From NCBI RefSeq assembly GCF_024298925.1, contig NZ_CP101283.1, forward strand, positions 1,302,001-1,366,000: 64,000 nucleotides of DNA, in the 5' to 3' direction. Made by a program: the position numbers and the translations under genes. How positions within the stretch are numbered: position 1 is the first letter of the stretch; every line of letters starts with the position of its first letter. Under the pieces are notes generated by a model. That model did no database searches. It saw only the letters and a program-made list of their open reading frames with translations, and was not told where the DNA came from. Positions 56,421 to 64,000 of this stretch are shown here, in pieces. Source of the DNA: Phenylobacterium sp. LH3H17. GTDB taxonomy: Bacteria > Pseudomonadota > Alphaproteobacteria > Caulobacterales > Caulobacteraceae.

Positions 56421-57077
56421 TCAGGCCACCTCGGCGCTGTCCTTGCCCGCCGCCAGGCCAGCGTGGACGTGGTCCCAGAGGGCGGCGATCTCCCGGGCGG
56501 CGGCGCGGTCGGGGGTCTCCTCGGCCGAGCGGCCCCGCTCAAGCGCCGTCTGGTAGACCGACCGGGCGCGCAGGATGACCGGGGCGACGGGGGCCTGCAT
56601 GTAGTCGAGGCCCTTCATGGCGCGCTTGACCAGGGGCGCCTCGACGGCTCCGCGCGGGACGGGGGCCTGGTTGATCACCACGGTGTAGGGCTTGCCCAGC
56701 TTGCGCACGATGGTCAGCGAGCGGGCCAGGCCCGAGAGGTCGATCAGGGTGGGGCGCACGACCAGGACGGCGTAGTCGGCGACGACGATGGCCTCGCCCA
56801 CCTCCTCGACGGCGCCGGCGGCGGTGTCGACGATCAGCAGGTCCCGGCGCTGGGAGAGGGCGCCGAACTGGGCGGCCAGGACATTGCGGCCCGAACAGGT
56901 GACGCAGGCGGGGCCTGGGTCTTCGCGGGCGCCCAGGATGTCGCGGGCCGAAAGCTGGGGGTCGATGTCGACCACCAGGGTGTCGAGGCCGCGCAGATGG
57001 GCGGCCAGGGCCAGGTGGGTGGCCACAGTGGTCTTGCCCGAGCCCCCCTTGAGGGCGATGACCGCCAATGTCTTCAA
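56421..57077 (-). CDS. Orphan ParA/MinD-like P-loop ATPase (2)
   Basis: A 218-residue ATPase: deviant Walker A KGGSGKTT (residues 9-16), DIDPQLSARD and Walker B LLIVDTAAG. It resembles the ParA at 13749 along its whole length (VVRPTLIDL/VVRPAFLDL, VINQAPVPRG/VVNQAPAPRE, ALERGRSAEE/ALETGRSAEE). A TTG at 57077 has GAGG five bases upstream and aligns exactly with the paralogue's start; ATG 57101 is the alternative, without a Shine-Dalgarno. It lies immediately after PEP-CTERM gene 4 on the same strand, so it is likely cotranscribed with it. Confidence 0.83.
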   Translation of the reverse strand: MKTLAVIALKGGSGKTTVATHLALAAHLRGLDTLVVDIDPQLSARDILGAREDPGPACVTCSGRNVLAAQFGALSQRRDLLIVDTAAGAVEEVGEAIVVADYAVLVVRPTLIDLSGLARSLTIVRKLGKPYTVVINQAPVPRGAVEAPLVKRAMKGLDYMQAPVAPVILRARSVYQTALERGRSAEETPDRAAAREIAALWDHVHAGLAAGKDSAEVA

Positions 57078-57129
57078 GCTCGCCTCGCCATTCCGCGCCA
57101 TGCGGAGCGGGGCGTTTCTGGCCTCCAAT

Positions 57130-57852
57130 TTAGGCGGGGCGGAGGCGCCGGCCGCGCCGGCCGCGCCGCATCGCCAGCCCGACCGCGCCGAAGCCCAGGA
57201 TCATCATGGCCCAGGTCGCGGGCTCGGGGACCGGAATGGCCTCGATATTGTCGACGCCGAGCTGGGCGGCCACGCCCTGGCCCTGGCCGCCGGGGATCGG
57301 GCCGTGGAACAGGCGCAGGATGGTGGCGCCGCTGAGCGCGGCCTGAACGCTGCCGAAAGCCGCGGTGAGGTCGTCGGGGTCCAGGGAGAACCTGATCGGG
57401 GTCCAGCCGCCGCCGGCGGCGACGAAGATCGAGTCTGTGGAGTAGGCGCCGTTGGCGGGCGGGCCGCCGCTGGGGTCCTCGACGAAGAGCTGCAGGTTGA
57501 GGTCGCTCTGGCCGAAATTGTTCACCCACATGCCGATGGCGCCGACATTGGCCGACAGATAGTCGCCCGACCATTGGGCGCCGTTCATGGCGGTCATGCG
57601 CGAGCCCGGGCCGACACCGCCCAGTGAGGTCAGCATCAGGAAGTTGTCGCCCGCGCCGGCGGGGCCGCCGCTGGCGACATTGGCGGGCGGGGCGGGGTGG
57701 ACCGCGCCGAACGGCCCCAGCGCGACGGTCCAGCCCTGGGTCGTGCCGTCCTCGAAGTCGTCGACCTGGCCGACGGTTATGGCGGAGGCTGCGTCCAGCG
57801 GCGCGAGGGCCAGGCCGGCGGCGGCGAACAGGCAGGCGGCGAACCGCTTCAT
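57130..57852 (-). CDS. PEPxxWA-CTERM sorting-domain exported protein (4)
   Basis: A 240-residue exported protein: signal peptide MKRFAACLFAAAGLALAPLD, cleavage about ASA, and a carbohydrate-binding-like beta-sandwich body (VDDFEDGTTQGWTVALGPFG, MWVNNFGQSDLNLQLFVEDP, WTPIRFSLDPDDLTAAFGSV). The tail is VPEPATWAMMILGFGAVGLA then basic RRGRRGRR. GGGAGG lies five bases upstream of the ATG at 57852; the frame opens at 58023. The ParA gene follows in the same direction. Confidence 0.88.
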   Translation of the reverse strand: MKRFAACLFAAAGLALAPLDAASAITVGQVDDFEDGTTQGWTVALGPFGAVHPAPPANVASGGPAGAGDNFLMLTSLGGVGPGSRMTAMNGAQWSGDYLSANVGAIGMWVNNFGQSDLNLQLFVEDPSGGPPANGAYSTDSIFVAAGGGWTPIRFSLDPDDLTAAFGSVQAALSGATILRLFHGPIPGGQGQGVAAQLGVDNIEAIPVPEPATWAMMILGFGAVGLAMRRGRRGRRLRPA

Positions 57853-58040
57853 AAGTCCCTCCCATGTCGCCCCGACGGCCGAGAGGGTCGATCCGGACGG
57901 CGGCGGAGTCAATTGAGCGGAATTACCGGCCACCCGGCCCGGCCGTGGCGATCGGTCACCCGGCGGAGCGCCTTGCGTTAACGCTCTGATACCACCCGGC
58001 GGCGCAGGGTGAGCCCAGTTCACCGGAGCGTTGCGTCCCC

Positions 58041-59645
<1,605 letters not shown>

Positions 59646-59647
59646 GG

Positions 59648-60721
59648 CTAGGTTTTTCGAAACCAGAACGAGGCGCCGTAGAGGTTGAGGGTCCGCCGCG
59701 GGCCCTGGGCGAGCCGGGCCCTGGCGTGGGCGGCGAGGTCCGAGTCCCGGTGGACGTACCAGCAGGGGAACAGGATCTCGAAGGCCTCGCGGCCGAACAG
59801 CAGGGCCGTGGCCAGCAGGTACTGCTCGTTCCAGAGGCGGCCCACATGGCCCGAGATGTAGTCGTCGGGCAGGTAGACGTCGTGGACCTGGACGATCACC
59901 CCGGGCCTGAGGCGCGGCAGGATGTCGAGGAAGAAGGCGGTGACGTCCGAACCCTGGAACGAGCGGTGCGAGGAATCGAGGAACAGGATGTCGCCAGGGG
60001 CCAGGGCCTCGAACATCGCCGTCCCGCAGTCCTCCAGCGGGCGGCGGATCACCTCGTCGCAGAGGGCGTCGATTTCGCTTCGGGGCTGGGGATCAATGGA
60101 GGTCAGCCGGGTTCGCAGCCCGTAGCGGGCGACCGCGCGGCGGGCGAACTTGGTGGAGGTCCCCGAGCCGATCTCCACGAAGCGGGCCGGATCGTGGGCG
60201 CGCAGCATCTGGGTCAGGACCATGCCGTCGAGCGGCGGGAACCAGGCGTTGAGCCAGAAGGGCGTGGGCGTGTCGTAGGCGCCGCCGAGCGGGATGTCGT
60301 CGAAGTCGGCGGCGATCGCGGCGAGGTCGTCGAGCAGGTCGCGGTAGCGGGCCGCGCCGGCCCCGATCAGGCCGGCGAGCTCGGGATGGGACGGGCGGCC
60401 CGAGCCGTAGCGCACGCTGGAGCGGTAGGGATAGTCGATCACCTTGAAGCCATGCTCGGCCTGGTCGGTGGAGAAGGGGCCGCCGTGCAGGGCGGCCTCG
60501 AGGTCGGCCTGGGCGTCAGGCGCCTGGAGCAGGGCCAGGCCCTCGTCGCGCCGGCCGAGCTTGCACAGGGTGACGCCCAGATAGCGCCGCGCCTGGGCAT
60601 GGTCGGGGGCCGCGGCGAGGATCCGGCGGAAGATCAGCTCGGCATGGTTCAACATGTGCTCGCGCAGGCGGGAGACGCCGATGGCGAGCTGCTGGTCCTG
60701 GGTGGGCTGGGAGTCGGGCAT
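59648..60721 (-). CDS. TPR-containing methyltransferase-like protein
   Basis: A 357-residue protein. N-terminal helices (LREHMLNHAELIFRRILAAA, HAQARRYLGVTLCKLGRRDE) are TPR-like. The C-terminal two-thirds hold a class I methyltransferase fold: RFVEIGSGTSTKFARRAVAR (SAM motif I, about 183), LTSIDPQPRSEID, GDILFLDSSHRSFQGSDVTA and FFLDILPRLRPGVIVQVHDV. This is the methyltransferase-24/cephalosporin-hydroxylase-like type, often found with surface-polysaccharide genes. Substrate unknown. Confidence 0.82.
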   Translation of the reverse strand: MPDSQPTQDQQLAIGVSRLREHMLNHAELIFRRILAAAPDHAQARRYLGVTLCKLGRRDEGLALLQAPDAQADLEAALHGGPFSTDQAEHGFKVIDYPYRSSVRYGSGRPSHPELAGLIGAGAARYRDLLDDLAAIAADFDDIPLGGAYDTPTPFWLNAWFPPLDGMVLTQMLRAHDPARFVEIGSGTSTKFARRAVARYGLRTRLTSIDPQPRSEIDALCDEVIRRPLEDCGTAMFEALAPGDILFLDSSHRSFQGSDVTAFFLDILPRLRPGVIVQVHDVYLPDDYISGHVGRLWNEQYLLATALLFGREAFEILFPCWYVHRDSDLAAHARARLAQGPRRTLNLYGASFWFRKT

Positions 60722-60769
60722 GCGCGCAGCCTAGCCCGGATGGGCCAGGCTGGCGCGATGGCCGAGAGC

Positions 60770-61390
60770 CTAGGTGCGAGCGAGCGCCTGTCCGCGCCGA
60801 CGCAGCATGGCGCCGGCCGCGCCGAAGCCCACGATCATGAGCGCCCAGGTCTGCGGTTCCGGAACGGCGGTGAACCGAATGGAGACGCCGCCGAAGTTGT
60901 CGGACTTGCTCCCCTCCGGGATGAAGAAGCCCACCGTTGTCGAGGACGAGAAATTGACGATCCAGGGCGTGGCGATGAACTCCGGCGAGTCCGGGACATA
61001 GCTGGCCCCGTTCCAGTTCAAATCGGTGCTGAGGATGGTCGGCGCCGCCTTGAACGCGGCGAGAGACGCCGCAGGCGATGCGAAGGTCGGGCCCGGCAGG
61101 GCGAAGACCGTGAAGTCGGGATTGATACCGGCATCCGTCGTCGCAGCGAAGGCGCTGCGCCAAGCACCCACACAGGTATCGTCGGGGCAACTGGGATGCC
61201 AGGCGTCGAAAGCGCCGCCGTCGGCGATCCCGATCCAGCTTATGCGGTAGGACCCCGCGTCGAACGTGGTGATCGTCGGCGCGCCGGTGGCGCTGATATC
61301 GATGATCGTCGCATGGGCCGCGACCGACAGGCTCAGGGCGCTAAGACCCGCGGCGAGGCCAGCGGCGAGGCGCGCAAAACGAGTGTACAT
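60770..61390 (-). CDS. PEPxxWA-CTERM sorting-domain exported protein (5)
   Basis: A 206-residue exported protein: signal peptide MYTRFARLAAGLAAGLSALS, cleavage after AHA, beta-rich body (SYRISWIGIADGGAFDAWHP, with Cys pair CPDDTC), and tail VPEPQTWALMIVGFGAAGAM then LRRR. GGGGG lies upstream of the ATG at 61390. The upstream 200 bp (61391-61591) is AT-richer and holds the palindrome CCAATATTGG (61549-61558). Confidence 0.87.
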   Translation of the reverse strand: MYTRFARLAAGLAAGLSALSLSVAAHATIIDISATGAPTITTFDAGSYRISWIGIADGGAFDAWHPSCPDDTCVGAWRSAFAATTDAGINPDFTVFALPGPTFASPAASLAAFKAAPTILSTDLNWNGASYVPDSPEFIATPWIVNFSSSTTVGFFIPEGSKSDNFGGVSIRFTAVPEPQTWALMIVGFGAAGAMLRRRGQALART

Positions 61391-61591
61391 TGAAACCCCC
61401 AAAACGAGATCGAACTCACCGGGACCTTGATTGGTCTTCTACCAGTATTGCGATCAATTTTCAGGGACAGATCAAGCAAAAATTCGCCAAGAACCCACTT
61501 CAATACGAAGGTTCCCCTTTGGGGGATTGTGTGACGTTAACAAGATCTCCAATATTGGCGAATAACACTCAATATCGTTCGGATCCGCGCC

Positions 61592-62191
61592 TCACCCCCC
61601 GTAGCCGCGGCCGCCGCCGAAGCCGCCGCGCGAGACGACCGAGGTGCGGGTCTGCATGCGGGGCGGGGCCTGGCGCACGGAGTCGGGCGGGTCGATGCCG
61701 TACTTGCCGATGGTGGTGCGCCCGGTGGCGTAGTCGCGGCCGAGCTTGCCGCCCCAGCCGGTCGTGTAGCCGTCCCGTCCGCGATAGAGGCCGGTGCCGC
61801 GGTAGTAGCGGTTGCCGCCGCCGTCGAACATCTGGCCGATGACGAAGCCCGCCAGCAGGGGGGTGAAGAAGCTGCCGCCGCCCGAGCCGCGGGGCACGCA
61901 GTTGCCCTCGCCATAGGTTTCCTCGCAGGTGGCCTTGGCCTCGAAGCGAGGGGCAGACTTGTCGTTGTCCTCGAGCGCCTTGGCATAGGCCGTGTCGCAC
62001 TCGGCGTCGGGGATCTGGTTGGCGGTCTTGCAGGAGTCCAGGTCGGCGTACTGGAAGGTCTCGACCTGCTCGCCCTGGGCGACCGAGTTCTGGTCCCAGC
62101 GGGCGGCGGCGGGCGGGTCGTCGCAGGCGGCGACGCTCAGGCTGGCGCCGGCCAGCATGGTGGTGAGGGTGAGCGAACTGGAGCGTTTCAT
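61592..62191 (-). CDS. DUF1190 (YjfM/YgiB-like) lipoprotein
   Basis: A 199-residue protein with signal peptide MKRSSSLTLTTMLAGASLSV and a lipobox-like VAACDD. It has the DUF1190 features: TFQYADLDSCKTANQIPDAE, ATCEETYGEGNCVPRGSGG and a Gly/Arg/Tyr-rich C-terminus (RGGFGGGRGYGG). Relatives YgiB/YjfM are outer-membrane or periplasmic lipoproteins of unknown function. Last gene of the DUF2491-DUF350-DUF1190 run. Confidence 0.9.
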   Translation of the reverse strand: MKRSSSLTLTTMLAGASLSVAACDDPPAAARWDQNSVAQGEQVETFQYADLDSCKTANQIPDAECDTAYAKALEDNDKSAPRFEAKATCEETYGEGNCVPRGSGGGSFFTPLLAGFVIGQMFDGGGNRYYRGTGLYRGRDGYTTGWGGKLGRDYATGRTTIGKYGIDPPDSVRQAPPRMQTRTSVVSRGGFGGGRGYGG

Positions 62192-62199
62192 GACGAACC

Positions 62200-62613
62200 T
62201 CAGGCGGTCATGCAGGCGGCGTTGATCAGGCCGACGCTGATCGAAATCCCGGCCATGTAGATGCCGATGGAGACCTCCCCGGCCTCGATGCGCGCCTTGA
62301 CGTCGCGCAGGGCGATCATCCGCACGGCGGTGAAGGCGACGATCTGGATGACGCCGGCGAGCGTCGCCCAGGCGGCGAACTCCAGCAGGCTGACCGTGTG
62401 GCTCAACGCCGAGGCCAGGGGCAGGACGTAGCCGATCAGGGCACCGGCGAGCGCGATGGCCGCGGCGCTGTTGCCGGCCCGGATGAGGTCACGCTCCTTA
62501 TAGGGGGTGATCCACTGGTAGATGACCTTGAAGGCCAGGGTGAAGACGCCGGCGGTGACGAAGGCCAGCAGGAAGGCCAGGGCGCCGGTCTGGAACGCGG
62601 TGACGTCGAACAT
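62200..62613 (-). CDS. DUF350 (YjfL-like) integral membrane protein
   Basis: A 137-residue protein with about four transmembrane helices (FQTGALAFLLAFVTAGVFTL, AAAIALAGALIGYVLPLASA, LEFAAWATLAGVIQIVAFTA, GIYMAGISISVGLINAACM). It matches DUF350 (YjfL). Eight bases from DUF1190 and ten from DUF2491, so one operon. Confidence 0.9.
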   Translation of the reverse strand: MFDVTAFQTGALAFLLAFVTAGVFTLAFKVIYQWITPYKERDLIRAGNSAAAIALAGALIGYVLPLASALSHTVSLLEFAAWATLAGVIQIVAFTAVRMIALRDVKARIEAGEVSIGIYMAGISISVGLINAACMTA

Positions 62614-62623
62614 GGCTTGCCTC

Positions 62624-63268
62624 TCAGGCTTTGAACTCGCCGACCGCCAGGGGCAGGCCGATCATGATCTCGTGGGTGACGTCGCCCTCGGCGGGTTCGA
62701 GGGTGATGGCCAGCAGTAGTTCGCGGCCCTCGTCGGGAAGGTCGCGGTGGAACAGCATGCAGGTCTGGAAGAGCCGCGAATAGGGCTGATCGGCGGCCCG
62801 GTCCGTGAAGACGTTCTCCCAGAAGGTCACCGGGGCCTGGTCGATGGTCTCCTCGTCGAACCAGAACCGGCGATAGACCGGCAGGTCGTCCTCCATGAAG
62901 GTCGGAGAGCGCAGCTTGTCGGCCCAGAGGCGCCTCTGGGCCGAACTGCCCGGATAGGCGCTGCGCCAGGGGACGAAGAGGGTGAAGTCGTTGGCGCTCT
63001 GCCCTTCGCGGTCGTCGGAGACCGCCTGGAACATCACGTGGTCGTCGGTGTAGAACCGATGCACGAAGGCGCCGTCGTCCAGGGAGACCACGCCCTGGGC
63101 GGTGATCTCCAGGGTGTCGCGGTCGAGTTCGAACCTGGTCTGGTCGCCGAACCGCCGCCAGGTGAGGGGATCGAGGATGACGGTCCGCCCAATGGTGACG
63201 TTACGCACGATCGGCAGGACCGGCGCGGCCAGCTTCGGGGTGTTCTTGCCGAAGAGCTTGCGGAACAT
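62624..63268 (-). CDS. DUF2491 (YjfK-like) protein
   Basis: A 214-residue soluble protein: MFRKLFGKNTPKLAAPVLPI, GRTVILDPLTWRRFGDQTRF, GAFVHRFYTDDHVMFQAVSD, and the PVTFWENVFTDRAADQPYS stretch typical of DUF2491 (YjfK). Unknown function; operon companion of DUF350, DUF1190, DUF2170 and PspA-type proteins in other bacteria. First gene of the leftward operon, divergent from the DUF2170 gene. Confidence 0.9.
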   Translation of the reverse strand: MFRKLFGKNTPKLAAPVLPIVRNVTIGRTVILDPLTWRRFGDQTRFELDRDTLEITAQGVVSLDDGAFVHRFYTDDHVMFQAVSDDREGQSANDFTLFVPWRSAYPGSSAQRRLWADKLRSPTFMEDDLPVYRRFWFDEETIDQAPVTFWENVFTDRAADQPYSRLFQTCMLFHRDLPDEGRELLLAITLEPAEGDVTHEIMIGLPLAVGEFKA

Positions 63269-63350
63269 CGGTGGTCGGCCTTCCTAACCGGCCGCAGAAT
63301 GAACCGCGGCGACGGCTTGTCAAGCGTTCATGGTATGCGTACATGTATCC

Positions 63351-64000
63351 ATGGCTGAGCGACGCCCCCGTTCCGAACAGGCCGCCGAGCGCACCCGCGC
63401 CTGGCGTCTGGCCAGGCGGGCGGCGGGGTTCGTGAAGATAGAGGTCTGGGCGCCGGCCGCGTGCAAGGCCGACATCCAGGCCGCAGTACAGGCCATCGTC
63501 ATAGAGTCGACGCGCGGGCCGGCTTTGTTATCCAAATTCCCACACGCACAAGGCGTCACAAACATGGACTCCGTCATAGACACCTCCTGGACCGTTCCGG
63601 GTCTTCGAGACGCGCTCGTGGAGAGCACGCTGGTCCGGGAGGGCGAACTTACGGCCCGGGTGATCGAGGGGGCCGAGCCGGTCCTGCTGGTCACCATGCA
63701 CGAATTCGGCGACCTGCCGGTCTATGTCAGCATCGGGCCGGTGCAGATGGTGGTCTCGGTGATCCTGTGGCCGGTGGACGAGCAGAAGGACCAGGCCGAG
63801 TTCAACGTCTTCCTGCTGAAGGCCCAGAAGATCGTGCCTCTGTCGAACTTCGGGATCAGCACGGTCGACGAGCGCGACTACTACGAGCTGTTCGGCGAGA
63901 TCGCCGCCAAGACCTCGCTGCAGACGGTGCTGATCGAGCTGCGGACCCTGGCGGGCAATGCGATCGACGCCGCCGGCGACCTGCGCGAGTCGTTTGAGTC
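63351..64000 (+). CDS. DUF2170 (YjfI-like) protein with N-terminal RHH-like extension, partial at 3' end
   Basis: The frame is continuous from ATG 63351 to the window end (at least 216 codons). From ATG 63564 (MDSVIDTSWTVPGLRDAL) it encodes DUF2170 (YjfI): EFGDLPVYVSIGPVQMVVSV, NVFLLKAQKIVPLSNFGIST. Upstream, in the same frame and without a stop, MAERRPRSEQAAERTRAWRL then VEVWAPAACKADIQAAVQAI looks like a ribbon-helix-helix-type DNA-binding segment. A weak Shine-Dalgarno (AAGG) ten bases before 63564 makes that a possible separate start. The palindrome TACATGTA overlaps the region just before 63351. Either a fusion or two starts in one frame. Confidence 0.75.
   Translation, partial: MAERRPRSEQAAERTRAWRLARRAAGFVKIEVWAPAACKADIQAAVQAIVIESTRGPALLSKFPHAQGVTNMDSVIDTSWTVPGLRDALVESTLVREGELTARVIEGAEPVLLVTMHEFGDLPVYVSIGPVQMVVSVILWPVDEQKDQAEFNVFLLKAQKIVPLSNFGISTVDERDYYELFGEIAAKTSLQTVLIELRTLAGNAIDAAGDLRESFE

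Noticed and set aside
63461-63997. 178-codon plus-strand frame at the right edge
   Set aside because: It is out of frame with the DUF2170 coding sequence, which shows clear family similarity. The composition is Arg/His-rich shadow type.

Overview
The window is high-GC DNA, almost certainly from a member of the Caulobacteraceae (Phenylobacterium- or Caulobacter-like alphaproteobacterium). Support comes from the recA, alaS, icd and rpsD genes, the split alphaproteobacterial PurS/PurQ/PurL system, a DUF1476 ATPase-inhibitor gene, GTTC-N7-GTTC SOS boxes, a GGAAC-N17-GTT stress promoter, GANTC sites inside intergenic repeats, and five proteins with PEPxxWA-CTERM tails. No rRNA, tRNA, CRISPR array or intact insertion sequence was seen.

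Layout. 0-16 kb is mostly housekeeping and catabolic: a DEAD-box helicase, a TVP38 membrane protein, an acyl-CoA synthetase, a fatty acid desaturase, a Tat-exported DUF885 protein, an EAL protein, a NUDIX hydrolase, a secreted PI-PLC-like protein whose C-terminus is cut by an in-frame TAA, a GFA protein, a PEP-CTERM protein, an orphan ParA ATPase and a PHB-depolymerase-like esterase. At 16.4-21.5 kb a two-component system faces a 943-residue RTX/choice-of-anchor-L exoprotein across a shared promoter region with 11-bp-phased direct repeats. At 21.8-33 kb lie recA (SOS box), alaS, a PEP-CTERM gene, icd, a TrmJ-type methyltransferase, an exported TPR protein and rpsD. At 33.5-48 kb are a large catalase and a scattered version of the alphaproteobacterial purine/Fe-S block (purC-purS-lipoprotein-purQ, purL, bolA, grxD). 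Foreign-looking material interrupts that block: an AraC-VOC-SRPBCC operon, decayed blaI/blaR fragments, a stress-promoter-driven Gln-rich protein, a CinA-type amidohydrolase, a beta-lactamase-fold hydrolase and an aldo/keto-reductase-like pseudoenzyme.

48-61 kb is the most accessory part: a CadC-like regulator, three PEP-CTERM genes, an orphan phage terminase-small-subunit-like gene behind an SOS box, a second ParA ATPase, a hybrid histidine kinase, and several repeat copies. The SOS box and 5' part of the terminase-like gene are duplicated about 5 kb upstream as a decayed fragment, and this fragment supplies the antisense 3' end of a PEP-CTERM gene. The right end (61.6-64 kb) is a YjfI/K/L/M-type module (DUF1190, DUF350 and DUF2491, with a divergent DUF2170 gene running off the window).

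Two interspersed repeat families are present. One is a GANTC-carrying element of about 145 bp (five copies). The other is a palindrome with arms close to GGGACAYGATACCTATTTCCC (three good copies, one degenerate). Both lie in intergenic gaps and help decide several start codons.
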